DNA from: Ashinkailepas kermadecensis
Lineage: Eukaryota > Arthropoda > Thecostraca > Neolepadidae
Reading direction: 5' to 3'
Length of the DNA: 64,000 nucleotides
Assembly (NCBI GenBank): GCA_034440615.1
Contig: JAOTOM010005153.1
Coordinates: 868,001-932,000, forward strand
Below the pieces are notes generated by a model. It ran no database searches and had not been told where the DNA came from. It saw only the letters and a list, made by a program, of their open reading frames with translations. The translations under genes and the position numbers were made by a program. Positions 22,270 to 33,959 of this stretch are shown here, in pieces (within the stretch, counting starts at the first letter, position 1; the number at the start of each line of letters is the position of its first letter).

Positions 22270-22700
22270 TTAACATATTCGCGTTTTTAGGACTATGCAG
22301 CATATCTATATCGTGAAGTTAGCGACTTAGCGACACTGCACCCACGTAGAAAAACTAGTTTCATGTGAAATACACATGTGACAAACACTCACTCCCAATG
22401 AATGAAAATTGAACGATCCGTAGGTATTGATATCGTGGACGCCAAATGCCTACATTTAACTCAGTTTTCGTCCCGCATTGCATTGTGTGTGCTGTACTTG
22501 GATGCCCCACACATTTCTGTTCCTGTTTCGGTAAGGTGTCCACGAGCACTCGGGAGGCCATTGGCGCCACATGGTATCCCACTCAGTGGTTTTCTGTGTG
22601 ACATTAACCGTAATCATCTCGGCCAATAATGGTGACTGGAGTTGACATTCATTAGCCAATGCGCCGGGAAAGACCACATGGCGACGCCGTCTCCAGTGTA
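22270..22700. other. Intronic sequence, no gene seen
   Basis: No recognisable feature between the LINE and the 48-bp array. Confidence 0.5.
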
Positions 22701-22701
22701 G

Positions 22702-23531
22702 CTGGCGTGCCACACCCCGTCAGGTGATGCAGGTGTTCGGCCCTCGTGGCTGGCGTGCCACACCCCGTCAGGTGGTACAGGTGTTCGGCCCTCGTGGCTG
22801 GTGTGCCACACCCCGTCAGGTTGTACAGGTGTCCGGCCCTCGTGGCTGGCGTGCCACACCCCGTCAGGTGGTACAGGTGTTCGGCCCTCGTGGCTGGTGT
22901 GCCACACCCCGTCAGGTAGTACAGGTGTCCGGCCCTCGTGGCTGGCGTGCCACACCCCGTCAGGTGGTACAGGTACCCGGCCCTCGTGGCTGGCGTGCCA
23001 CACCCCGTCAGGTGGTACAGGTACCCGGCCCTCGTGGCTGGTGTGCCACACCCCGTCGTCAGGTGATGATGCAAGTGTCCGGCCCTCGTGGCTGGTGTGC
23101 CACACCCCGTCAGGTAGTACAGGTGTCCGGCCCTCGTGGCTGGCGTGCCACACCCCGTCAGGTGGTACAGGTGTCCGGCCCTCGTGGCTGGTGTGCCACA
23201 CCCCGTCAGGTAGTACAGGTGTCCGGCCCTCGTGGCTGGCGTGCCACACCCCGTCAGGTGGTACAGGTACCCGGCCCTCGTGGCTGGCGTGCCACACCCC
23301 GTCAGGTGGTACAGGTACCCGGCCCTCGTGGCTGGTGTGCCACACCCCGTCAGGTGGTACAGGTGTCCGGCCCTCGTGGCTGGCGTGCCACACCCCGTCA
23401 GGTGGTACAGGTACCCGGCCCTCGTGGCTGGTGTGCCACACCCCGTCAGGTGGTACAGGTACCCGGCCCTCGTGGCTGGCGTGCCACACCCCGTCAGGTG
23501 GTACAGGTGTCCGGCCCTCGTGGCTGGAGGC
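22702..23531. repeat. 48-bp tandem array
   Basis: About 17 copies of a 48-bp unit contain CCCTCGTGGCTGG and GCCACACCCCGTCAGG. Copies differ at TGTTCGG, TGTCCGG and TACCCGG, and one carries a small insert near 23056. Since 48 is divisible by three and the unit lacks stops, several frames on both strands stay open for 320-362 codons. These are artefacts. Confidence 0.97.
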
Positions 23532-23689
23532 GAGGACATCCGCCATGCGGCCCACACAGTTGGACCGATGGACAAGTGCCATGGTTGGACCCGTTGACAT
23601 CTGCTGTGGTGCTGGCTGGACTCACTGGCACGAGTATTACGGCCAGCACTGTTGGACTGATCGACACGGGTTACGCCACCCACACGGTT

Positions 23690-23960
23690 GGACCCATTGG
23701 CACGTGTCACGTCGGCCAGCTCAGTTTGACCCATCGGCACGTGTCACGTCGGCCAGCTCAGTTTGACCCATTGGCATGTGTCACATCGGCCAGCTCAGTT
23801 TGACCCATTGGCACGTGTCACGTCGGCCAGCTCAGTTTGACCCATTGGCACGTGTCACGTCGGCCAGCTCAGTTTGACCCATTGGCACGTGTCACGTCGG
23901 CCAGCTCAGTTTGACCCATTGGCACGTGTCACATCGGCCAGCTCAGTTTGACCCATTGGC
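23690..23960. repeat. 37-bp tandem array
   Basis: About seven copies of a 37-bp unit contain GACCCATTGGCACGTGTCAC and GTCGGCCAGCTCAG. More diverged copies start near 23570. Confidence 0.93.
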
Positions 23961-24929
23961 ACAGCTGGCAAATGAACTCGCGGACTCCGCCGCCAAGGGC
24001 GGGCGACAGGAAAAATGCCATCATCATCATACAATGCGCATACAAGTATGGCCGTAAGCCGATGCTTGGGTGCGGGTCTCCAATTCCGGTCGATATTCGT
24101 GCCTTCAGTGCCGGATTGGCACTGTGCTCGAGCCGAGAACTGTCCCGGCACAGACGCATTTCATCTTCGAAAGTCAGCCTAATTTTAGCTTTATCCCGTA
24201 AAAGCTTTCACGCCCGTATAAATATCTCATCACGGCCAACGATTCATTTCAACGGAATTAGGATCCAGGAGGCCATTCGCTGCGTGGTCGAAGGCAGGAT
24301 TGAGGGCGGCGGCCAGCGAGATGCTTCCATATCCTGGCGTTCGATGGTCGTTCGCGCCGAACGCGATGCACGGACGTCTCTCGCCGTCACTTGGAGTCAA
24401 TTCGAGTGAAAGCTTCTCCAAATAGGCGTCAGTATTGGGCATAGCCCAGTGCTGCTCGTAACAAAGGTCGGTACCGTCGGCGCAGGGTACCTGGAGCACG
24501 CTCGGCATACCGCCTCGTGGCTATAGATAGGAAGGTCGCATGGGTTTTAACACGGGTACCTCAATTGGTGGATGGCACACTACCGCTACACTCCCATTAC
24601 TTGGCCCCTCCCCTCCCGCATGGCCTGTGAGCATATATCTGGGCATAGATGCGCCCGCATTGCTATTGTTTGTGTAATAGGAGGGAACCGATCAACTTGA
24701 TATGAGCTACACGCACACATGTTGTTCTGATGGGGAGGGGATAGGCATACTTATCGACTTACTCTAGCAGTGCGAGGGGATCGATTTGACCTCCCCGCCC
24801 CCTATGATCTGGAGGCAATCTCCTCCGCGAACGATCTACCGGCCGACGGCAATCTCCTCCGTGGACGACCTACCGGCAGGCGGCAATCTCCTCCACAGAT
24901 GATTCACCGGCAGACGGCAATCTCTTTCG
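23961..24929. other. Non-coding stretch before the gypsy remnant
   Basis: No gene seen. Near 24815-24925 a triple ACGGCAATCTC repeat occurs about every 45-50 bp. Part of this may be decayed gag of the element that follows. Confidence 0.45.
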
Positions 24930-25910
24930 CAAGCTTCTTGCGTAAGCTGCAGAGCGTCTGCTTACAGCGGCACGCACTGCTCTGGCGCCCCTGTCGGATG
25001 ACATGGAGCTAGACGTCCTCGCTCAGGCAGCCGACTGGTACATGGGTGTCACTCGGTACTGCAACACCGCCTCCGCGGCTGGCTGGTCGGTGCCCAGCAC
25101 CTGGCACACTGCTGCTGCTGCCGCTGCGGCCAGCTGGACCCCGGACAGCCCACCGCGGCTGGAAGCACTCCGACACTCCGGGCACTCCGCCGGCAGCGCA
25201 CCCGGACACCAAGCTTCTGTGGCTGACCTGCACGGTGCCATTCCGGCCCCGACTGTCGCAGTGCAGCACCTCGCTCAGCAACACGCAGCCGAAGATTGCC
25301 GCACGCCGCCGCTGACCGTCACTTTCGCCGCCGGCGATCATCCCGGCGGCAAAGCAGATCATCGCACCACTGCCTCCCGTGCACCGGTCTCCAGCCATCT
25401 GACGACCGGCGCTGGCCCGGCGCCTCACTACTGCTGACACCGCACCAAGTTTGGCTCGGCGGCTCGCAATTGTGTTGCGCCTTGCGATTGGTTGCTTATC
25501 TCAGCGGGTCGGTACAGACTGCGTCATGTGTCGCTGCGCCCTCCTTCATCTCGGTGCAGCTAGTCTTCGTCCACGACTCAGCATTAGGAGAGCGGTTTCT
25601 GGTGGATACCGGCACCCGGATTGGCGTCCTTAATCCTTCAACCAGCCGGAGGCTTCTCCCGGGCCCGCCAACTCAGGATTCATATTACGCCTGGCAGGTC
25701 GTCAATTCGCCTCTTATTCGGACCTGCGTTCCCTGTCACACACTGCGCATAGGTTCCGAGCGCATGTTTCGCTGGATCTTCCGCGTCACTAACGTTTTCT
25801 CCTCATAGGAGTTGATTCCAAACTTAGGGACGGATTTTCTGGCCCACAGTTGCCTAGCCGTCGACATGAAAGGTAAGCCGCTACAAGACCACAACAAGCA
25901 AGTCTGCGCC
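24930..25910 (+). pseudogene. Ty3/gypsy-like retrotransposon remnant, gag to protease
   Basis: Read across frames on the plus strand, this resembles the gag-pol junction of arthropod gypsy elements. There is a gag C-terminal segment near 24940-25040 (SFLRKLQS, then SDDMELDVLAQAADWYMGV). A cysteine/histidine stretch follows near 25425-25490 (HRTKFGSAARNCVAPC), interrupted by a TGA. Then comes an aspartic protease core near 25570-25640 (GERFLVDTGTRIGVLNPS, with the catalytic DTG). A block after the protease near 25812-25880 reads NLGTDFLAHSCLAVDM. The fragment contains at least two stops or frame changes, and a (TA)n tract follows. No reverse transcriptase or integrase is present, so it is a dead fragment. 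Confidence 0.7.
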
Positions 25911-26018
25911 AGAGGTTCGCCAACAACCATCCACCGCATGCTGTGGCAGGGAGCCACCCGACTCAGCAACAGCTGGGCAGTGGCGCACACGAGGGCATTA
26001 TCGCGCCTCCGACGCGCA

Positions 26019-26021
<3 letters not shown>

Positions 26022-26078
<57 letters not shown>
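26022..26078. repeat. (TA)n microsatellite
   Basis: Uninterrupted TA dinucleotides directly after the gypsy remnant. Confidence 0.99.
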
Positions 26079-26080
<2 letters not shown>

Positions 26081-26640
26081 TTGATGGACGTGTCATTACG
26101 AAATTTCGTTACCGGACGGGCATGCAATGCTTCAACGTAACACACGGTAGGCAACGCTGCATGTGTGTGCAGATGGGTGAGCCGGCGCTCCTCCAAACTC
26201 TACTACATTTCCCTGCTTGAAGCGATCCTCATCTGTGTAGAGGTGTATAGTAGTTTCACGCACTCTACGGGTTTTATTGAGCACGTAAGCCTCCCTGACT
26301 CTTCTAGTCAGCACCTTCATTTCTGGCCACTCGCACCACTTCGAGTCAGCGCCACGGCCACAGCAAGCTAACACGCTGGTGCCAGCGTCGGGGGCGACCT
26401 GGCCGGAGGTCGCGGCGGTACCCGATCTGCCCCACCGCAACTGTCTCGGCGCCACATCGACAACAACACAACCACCATTCCAAGCCAGAGCAGAGACATG
26501 CGCGGCTCACCACCACGTGACCAACACCCAGTCAGGCAGCGCGAGCTACCGAGGCACATCTGTGCGAACTTCCAGTGCGGGCCGATCAGCTACGGTGACT
26601 AGAGGGGTGTGCTGGTTGGTGCATCCACGGTGGCTGGTGA
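26079..26640. other. Anonymous segment, possible LTR or leader remnant
   Basis: No gene seen. The word TGGTGCCAGCGTCGGGGGCG near 26369 looks like the primer-binding and leader region that follows a gypsy 5' LTR. No matching second LTR was found, so this is only a suggestion. Confidence 0.3.
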
Positions 26641-26644
26641 CTGC

Positions 26645-26838
26645 TCGCTACCGACCACAAGGCGACCACAAGTGCTACCTGCTACCGACTACAAGGCGTC
26701 CACAAGGCGCTACCCGCTACCGACTACAAGGCGACCACAAGGCATTACTCGCTGCCGACAATGAGGCGACCAAAGTGCTACCCGCTACGAACCACAAGGC
26801 GACCAAAGCGCTACCCGCTACCGACCACAAGGCGAGCC
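26645..26838. repeat. Imperfect 34-36 bp tandem repeat
   Basis: About five copies share GCTACCGACTACAAGGCGAC and vary in their links. Confidence 0.85.
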
Positions 26839-27570
26839 ACGACAAGCACACGGCCGGAATACCTGTGTCAGACCTGCAGCTGCCACTCGCTCCATAAAGT
26901 GGCCTTATTTACAGCATCCAGTATAAGTTCCGTGGCCTCTAGCGGCGGCGTGCAGACTGGTGATACATGCAAACGGTCAGAGGTCAGGTTAGATCAGGTC
27001 AGGTCAGGTCAGGACGGATGCTTGGTGGTGAAGTCGAGTACTGCACCATGGGGTGAAATGGATGCGCCTATGTCTTTCTCGGATATCGGCAGCACAACGT
27101 GGAACAGGGGTAGGGGATAGCGGTATTTTGCACACAGTTGTTTTATAAAACAACATATTATATGGAGCAAATGGTGCCGCAGCACTGTGTTATGCATCTT
27201 GCGATGAATAATTAGCTCATTTTTTAGAATACAAAAATGTTGAATGCAGTCAGTAGCTCCATCTTAATCACCTATCCAGGATCGTATTTCGGTCTCGCAG
27301 TTACTTCAATGTCAGTAGCTGGATGCAAAGTGTATGATTAGGCAAACTAACTTGATTAAAACACAAATATTCTTTCGGATCCCAGAATAACCAAGTGGCA
27401 AAAAACACTTTATTGTTGCTCTTCTACACACTCCACGTCTCTTAATCTGCTTCCAATTACAAGCCTGCTTTCAAGATATCGCAAAATTGATGCAAGTGTG
27501 AGTATTTATAGATATATGAATTCAAAAGTGGCTGGAGCATTAACGGTGTTGTTTTAGTTATATTTATTTG
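26839..27570. other. Intronic sequence, no gene seen
   Basis: There is a run of AGGTC pentamers at about 26980-27012 and nothing else recognisable. Confidence 0.5.
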
Positions 27571-27815
27571 TGTGAAGTGTCACTCTTTATGACTGGAATT
27601 CACAAGTCATTAGCATACTCACCAATGCCTAGGCAAATGAGCTGACGTGTGAAGTGTCACTCTTTGTGACTGGATTTCACAAGTCATTAGCATATTCACC
27701 AATGCCTAGGCAAATGAGCTGACGTGTGAAGTGTCACTCTTTATGACTGGAATTCACAAGTCATTAGCATACTCACCAATACCTAGGCAAATGAGCTGAC
27801 GGGACGCTCACTCTT
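27571..27815. repeat. 77-bp tandem triplication
   Basis: Three copies share GTGAAGTGTCACTCTTT, TCACAAGTCATTAGCAT and CCTAGGCAAATGAGCTGACG. The third copy is followed by a partial fourth (ACGCTCACTCTTTGTGA). Confidence 0.93.
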
Positions 27816-29080
27816 TGTGATTTGGCCGTGGCCGATGTGATATGACCACTTTGTGGTTCGCGAGATATGGACACAGATGAATATCGAACATTTTGTGTCG
27901 CCTCGGAAATGAAGCAGAAAGAAGAGTGGGTCGTACAACTATTGTAGTCATTTTATCTGTCGCCAGCTGCCAATTTTTACACTGTCCTTGTTGAAAAGAG
28001 ATACACGTCGGCATCAGCAAGACATCTGGGATATATACAGTGAAACACTACACGTCTGTGTCTGAAAAAGCACCTCGTACAAATAGAGACCCTTAGCGGT
28101 GTTCCAACAACACTAGAAAGTCGAAGAAAAGTTACTTTTCTTCGGCAAGACTATTCCAAATTACGAGGTTTTCATGTTCACGAGATAAGCTCTTTTCACC
28201 AAGCATGCCTCCCTTCACAGAGAGACTGTCCGTAGCCATGCATGGAAGGTCACCGGCAAAATTGGTGTAAAAGATTCAAAACTCGATACTTCGTTGTTAT
28301 TTGGACTTTATGGCGCCTGGACTGGTACGGTTATGTTGCGCCCACAAACTTGATATTTGATAACATCTGATGATTGCTGTGTGTCACATGATTTTACAAG
28401 CGCTGGTGCTGTGCCAAAGACCAGGCCATTTAACCGGCGATGATGCTGTGCTCCCACAGCCAAGACCAGGCATTCAATTCTTCGTGTCGGGGCTGGCAAA
28501 TTAGGGCGGCTTTGCCGAAAGCCTTTGGTGAATTAAATTCGTCCAGCTTATTGTGTCTACATCAGCCTGATGCATCCACACAGTTCGAGTAAAAACAAAC
28601 AAGAACATTTATGCACTGAGCACGTTTCAACTCGGTTGGCTGCAACAGTTGGCATCTCTGTTGTGCTCCAGCGTAGATACTAGCGTGCAGCTATGGAAGT
28701 TCACAAGTGCAGGCTTGCTTCCACGTTGAAAAGGTAAGATCGGCGGAAAAGGTTCAGACACAGAAGACTGCAAGCAAAAAATGGAACAGCTGACCTGATT
28801 TGAGCTGGATGAACATGACTAAGTTAAATGCGCTTCATGATATGTCATACGGACAAACCATACACGGATAAAATTGTTGCATTTTCAACGACTGACCTCT
28901 TAACTTCATACCCACCTCGCATACTAGTATATGAGGTCCAAAGTCCATTTGTTCTTCGTGATGTACTACATGGATTGGAGATACGGAATGTGAATGTATT
29001 TTCGCTGGGCATTTTCAACGATTTACCACTTGATCTGAATTAACTCGACCTAGGGCACTGCCACGGCATAGGTAAACATT
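27816..29080. other. Intronic sequence, no gene seen
   Basis: No exon, RNA gene or repeat family could be supported. Confidence 0.5.
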
Positions 29081-29087
29081 TAATACA

Positions 29088-29270
29088 CCCTAAGACAGGC
29101 TAACTTAGCCGACATATTTAGGTGGCCCTAATTTGGGTAAGACAGGCTAACTTAGCCGACATATTTAGGGTGGCCCATGATTATCGGGGTTCGGGGTAAG
29201 ACAGGCTAACTTAGCTAGGTAAGACAGGCTAACTTAGCCGACATATTTAGGGTGCGCCATGATTATCGGG
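29088..29270. repeat. Irregular tandem repeat, four copies
   Basis: Four copies share AAGACAGGCTAACTTAGC. Three of these extend through CGACATATTTAGG, and two through TGATTATCGGGGTTC. Confidence 0.88.
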
Positions 29271-29277
29271 GTTCCGA

Positions 29278-29372
29278 AAGAAACGTTCCTAGGAGCGGTC
29301 CGCAAGGACAATTTCCTAGGAGGGGTCCGCAAGGACAATTTCCTAGGAGGGGTCCGCAAGGACAATTTCGTA
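29278..29372. repeat. 29-bp tandem repeat, three copies
   Basis: Three copies of TTCCTAGGAGGGGTCCGCAA followed by GGACAAT. The first has an AGCGG variant. Confidence 0.92.
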
Positions 29373-29545
29373 ACAAAAAGAAGGTAAGAAAACATGTGAT
29401 ATTTCACCTTTGGCCATTTAGAATGTGAATAAATCCAAGATAATTCAATTGAAACCCGAAACCCTTTTCTTTCACAATACGCAAACAAAATGGTCTCACG
29501 CCGTAGGTCCTTGATTTTTTTAATTACTGGCAAGCTACTTTGCCG

Positions 29546-29895
29546 CTCCGGTAGCTCAGTTGGCTTGAGCGCTGGCCTGCACTGGTCTCCCCTGTCCTGG
29601 CAACACAGGGTTCGAGTCGCTTCACGCGCTCGCATTTAGCCCCCGGCTGGGAGGGTCAGTTGGCAGCTGGCCCGATAAGGCCGGGGACGAGCTATCGGGC
29701 GGCCGTGTCGGTGCATTGACGGCACGCTAAACTTTCGGTCAAAATTCTGCCGTTGAACTGGAATTCATGGATCGGGTGGTGGGGCCGGAGTTCACGCAAC
29801 AAGCTCTGCTTAGCGATAGGACCCTGGTTCATAAAGCCACCCCAGCAAGAACTCGGATTAAATGTATTTAAAAAAATTAAAAAAGAGAAAAAAGC
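29546..29895 (+). mobile_element. tRNA-derived SINE
   Basis: The head carries a consensus RNA polymerase III A box (TAGCTCAGTTGG, near 29553) and a B box (GGTTCGAGTCG, near 29609) at roughly tRNA spacing. An unrelated body of about 230 bp follows, then an A-rich tail (AAAAAAATTAAAAAAGAG, about 29870-29893). A functional tRNA gene is unlikely because the anticodon arm is not a clean stem and the body continues. No second copy was seen in the window to define the ends. Confidence 0.75.
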
Positions 29896-30021
29896 TATCT
29901 CCAGACACACGGATTAAAAATGCCAGGATAGAATAGGCAAATAATACTACAGCAGAACCAAAACACCACTACCGCCAATAATGGGAAAGCATTGATGTAA
30001 GATATCTATATCTAGAAAGAA

Positions 30022-30133
<112 letters not shown>

Positions 30134-30305
30134 TAACCAGGACTCAATGCTGGGGCTTGCGACAGGCCGATAATATGACCTGCCACGTACAAATTGGAAG
30201 AAGCCATCCAATAGCAGCGACAGCCAGGCCTAGTATCAGGCGAAATGGCTGGTGTCAGCACTAAGCGTGGTCTAAGGTGCTCTAGCTAAACAGCCTGGAC
30301 TTATG

Positions 30306-32040
30306 TTAGAGCGTGACTATTTCCAGCTCGTGCCAGCAGCCCGACACAGTGCGTGCCGGAGACAGCCTGCAGTGTTGTGGTGTTCACGCTCTTATGTTAG
30401 AGCGTGACTATTTGCAGCTCGTGCCAGCAGCCCGGCACAGTGCGTGCCGCAGACAGCCTGCAGTTTGTTCACGCCTTATGTTGAGCGTGACTATTTACCT
30501 GCCAGCAGCCCGACACAGGCGTGCCGCGAGCCTGCGTTTTGGTGTTCACGCTCTTTGTTAGGCGTGACTATTTGCAGCTCGTGCCAGCAGCCCGACACAG
30601 TGCGTGCCGGAGACAGCCTGCGTGCATGGCTCGTGACTATTTGCAGTCGGCCGCGCCCGACACGTGCGTGCCGCGACAGCCTGCTGCATGGCTCGTGACT
30701 ATTTGCAGCTCGTGCCAGCAGCCCGACACAGTGCGTGCCGCAGACGCCTGCAGTGTTGTGGTGTTCACGCTCTTATGTTAGAGCGTGACTATTTGCGCTC
30801 GTGCCAGCAGCCCGACACAGTGCGTGCCGGAGACAGCCTGCAGTGCTGGCTCGTGACTATTTGCAGCTCGTGCCGCAGCCCGACACAGTGCGTGCCGCAG
30901 ACAGCCTGCAGTGCATGGCTCGTGACTATTTGCAGCTCGTGCCAGCAGCCCGACACAGTGCGTGCCGGAGACAGCCTGCAGTGCATGGCTCGTGACTATT
31001 TGCAGCTCGTGCCAGCAGCCCGACACAGTGCGTGCCGGAGACAGCCTGCAGTGCATGGCTCGTGACTATTTGCAGCTCGTGCCAGCAGCCCGAACGGCGT
31101 GCCGCAGACGCCTGCGTGCATGGCTCGTGACTATTTGCAGTCTGCCGACCCGACAAGTCGTGCCGGACAGCCTGCAGTGTTGTGTTACGCTCTATGTTGA
31201 GCGTGACTATTTGCAGCTCTGCCAGGCCCGACAAGTGCGTGCCGCGACGCCTGCAGGCTGGCTGACTATTTGTGGCCCGCAGTCGTGCCGCAGACAGCCT
31301 GCGTGTGTTCCGTTTATGTTAGAGCGTGACTATTTGCGCTGTGCCAGCAGCCCGACACAGTGCGTGCCGAGACAGCCTGCAGTGCATGGCTCGTGACTAT
31401 TTGCAGCTCGTGCCAGCAGCCCGACACAGTGCGTGCCGCAGACAGCCTGCAGTGCATGGCTCGTGACTATTTGCAGCTCGTGCCAGCAGCCCGACACAGT
31501 GCGTGCCGGAGACGCCTGCAGTGCTGGCTCGTGACTATTTGCAGCTCGTGCCAGCAGCCCGACACAGTGCGTGCCGAGACAGCCTGCAGTGTTTGGTGTT
31601 CACGCCTTATGTTAGGCGTGACTATTTGCAGCTCGTGCCAGCAGCCCGACACAGTGCGTGCCGCAGACAGCCTGCAGTGCATGGCTCGTGACTATTTGCA
31701 GCTCGTGCCAGCAGCCCGAAAGTGCGTGCCGCAGACAGCCTGCGTTGCTTATGTTAGGCGTGACTATTTGCAGCTCGTGCCAGCAGCCCGACACAGTGCG
31801 TGCCGGAGACAGCCTGCAGTGCATGGCTCGTGACTATTTGCAGCTCGTGCCAGCAGCCCGACACAGTGCGTGCCGCAGACAGCCTGCAGTGCATGGCTCG
31901 TGACTATTTCCAGCTCGTGCCAGCAGCCCGGCACAGTGCGTGCCGCAGACAGCCTGCAGTGCATGGCTCGTGACTATTTGCAGCTCGTGCCAGCAGCCCG
32001 ACACAGTGCGTGCCGCAGACAGCCTGCAGTGCATGGCTCG
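30306..32040. repeat. About 70-bp tandem array with two linker types
   Basis: About 24 copies share GTGACTATTTGCAGCTCGTG, CCAGCAGCCCGACACAG and GCCTGCAGTG. Units end either in CATGGCTC or in a longer linker with TTCACGCTCTTATGTTAGAG. Many copies between about 30440 and 31340, and a few later, lack one to several bases, whereas the right-hand copies from about 31790 are clean. Confidence 0.95.
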
Positions 32041-32379
32041 CAAATGTCCTGCGCACGCTTTCAAGTGAATAAGTAAATAGCATCTACAAGAAAACAGGTT
32101 TCGAAACTTGGTCGTATGGAGGCTTCAGCGAGGTCTGCGTTTATGGGGAAATCGCAGCAAGTGCACTCCTAGGTCAAGCCATTTTCCAGTGAAAATATAA
32201 TAGGTTCATACCATCGTTATTAATAGATAGTCCGCGTCTTGTGGTGGTCCAGGTTAACTTGAGCTTGTGAGTGAAAGCACTAGTGTGGAGAAGCTGTAGG
32301 CATCATCACTATCCTTTGGTTCATGTGTCAATGGACACCTATGGAAAACAGGTTTCATCATGGATAGATGGTAACTGGC

Positions 32380-32383
<4 letters not shown>

Positions 32384-32464
<81 letters not shown>
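32384..32464. repeat. (TA)n then (TG)n microsatellite
   Basis: TA dinucleotides followed by a short TGTG stretch. Confidence 0.98.
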
Positions 32465-33223
32465 AAACGGTACATTTTGCAGCAGTATGTTCACGCATTA
32501 ATTAACATCGTTTTCCTAGTACTATACACTCATTTCATTTCAATAGTCTAAGGAATACTTGGAACACGATGAACTCCTTGACCGGCTTCCTTAATGTTTA
32601 TTAGGCTATGTAGAAGACAAGTATTTATATTCTCCGACACGAATAACCTCCAATCTGTCACAATTTCAATTTTCGACGAACAAGCAAAATAATTCCGACC
32701 ATCATATTTCATTTTTGGAAGCCAATGACTATTACTGTGTTTGAACGCGGCCGATACGAGGCAGAGCTATGGTCATACTCATGTTTGTGGTGCAGCTAAA
32801 TCCCGGCCGCGACCTCCGCCTATCACAGGCAAGCTGAGAGTCCAGGAGCAGGTAAACATGTGTGACTGAGGAGATGGGGAAGCTATACAAGGGTGTGACG
32901 CTGCGTCAGTGCATTATTACAATTGCGCTTTCCTTTTCCTCCGCTATGCATGCCGACACGTTTAACGAATATCTGACGCTGTCTTTTGTACTGTCAGCGG
33001 ACCACCCCAATCGTGCCTGTGCACATCAAGAACGCTGTGAAACCAATCGTGAAATAAACGAGGTTCGACGAGTGCGTCCAGTCTGGGGATGCCAAGTGAG
33101 GCGAGACATCGACCAGATACGCGCAGCCTTGACCACAGATGCGTCATCAGCCGACGAGGCTATCGCGCCGCCATAGCCTCGTCAGCCACTGCGTTTCACA
33201 ACGGACACATGGGAATGCCTGGC
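32465..33223. other. Intronic sequence, no gene seen
   Basis: No coding exon or repeat could be supported. Confidence 0.5.
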
Positions 33224-33335
33224 CGCCGCGCCGGTTGCCGGCTACCCGCGCGTCGGTCGCCGGCTACCCCGCCGCGCCGGTTGCAGGCTACCCGCGCGTC
33301 GGTTGCCGGCTACCCGCGCGTCGGTCGCGCGCCGG
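33224..33335. repeat. GC-rich tandem repeat next to a KCNQ donor
   Basis: Four or five imperfect copies of about 24 bp contain GGTTGCCGGCTACCCGCGCG. They lie about 25 bp inside the intron that begins at 33359 on the minus strand. Confidence 0.85.
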
Positions 33336-33359
33336 AGCGGCCGGCCAGTGTCCACTCAC

Positions 33360-33502
33360 CCGAGTCAGAGTCCATGACCGAGTTGGGGAAACTGAGCTCG
33401 TTCTCGACCGTCACGTGCGGAGTCGCCTGGAACGCCTCGGGCACCTCCACGAAGCTGGACGGCACCGTCAGCAGCGGCTCCGTCTCACCGGGCAGCGAGT
33501 GT
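33360..33502 (-). CDS. KCNQ: KCNQ penultimate coding exon
   Basis: The exon is 143 nt: one base, 47 codons, one base. Its acceptor TGTTGCAG is at 33510-33503 and its donor G|GTGAGT at 33360/33359. The leading A completes an Arg codon (AG|A) from the exon ending at 39481. The trailing G completes Gly (G|GC) with the terminal exon. The protein runs HSLPGETEPLLTVPSSF through SFPNSVMDSDS, acidic and serine-rich with no transmembrane segment, as expected for the distal cytoplasmic tail. Homology to known KCNQ tails is weak; the call rests on phase, splice sites and position. The acceptor and first codons are copied about ten times in the 45-bp array immediately upstream, so other start points for this exon are possible and would stay in frame. 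Confidence 0.8.
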
Positions 33503-33953
33503 CTGCAACACCGGGCAGTGGGGCTTACAACACCGGGCAGCGAGTGTCTGCAACACCGGGAAGTGGGGCTTACAACACCGGGCAGCGAGTGTCTGCAACA
33601 CCGGGCAGTGGGGCTTACAACACCTGGCAGCGAGTGTCTGCAACACCGGGCAGTGGGGCTTACAACACCGGGCAGCGAGTGTCTGCAACACCGGGCAGTG
33701 GGGCTTACAACACCGGACAGCGAGTGTCTGCAACACCGGGCAATGGGGCTTACAACACCGGGCAGCGAGTGTCTGCAACACCGGGCAGTGGGGCTTACAA
33801 CACCGGGCAGCGAGTGTCTGCAACACCGGGAAGTGGGGCTTACAACACCGGGCAGCGAGTGTCTGCAACACCGGGCAGTGGGGCTTACAACACCGGACAG
33901 CGAGTGTCTGCAACACCGGGCAATGGGGCTTACAACACCGGGCAGTGAGTGCC
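33491..33953 (-). repeat. KCNQ: 45-bp tandem array carrying KCNQ 3' splice sites
   Basis: About ten copies of a 45-bp unit overlap the 5' end of the penultimate exon. On the minus strand each unit repeats the acceptor TGTTGCAG followed by the exon start ACACTCGCTGCCCGG. Copies differ at single bases (GGGCAG or GGACAG, CAGTGG or CAATGG or AAGTGG). The array is open in the KCNQ frame, each unit adding 15 codons (RHSLPGVVSPTARCC). Each unit also contains a donor-like TT|GTAAGC 19 nt after the acceptor. Confidence 0.93.
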
Positions 33954-33959
33954 TGTAGC

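Noticed and set aside
22614..23803. Overlapping 320-362 codon frames on both strands
   Set aside because: They are translations of a stop-free 48-bp tandem unit; length and openness follow from 48 being a multiple of three.
26365..26395. Gypsy primer-binding site after a 5' LTR
   Set aside because: The word is suggestive, but no matching LTR pair or TG...CA ends could be found.
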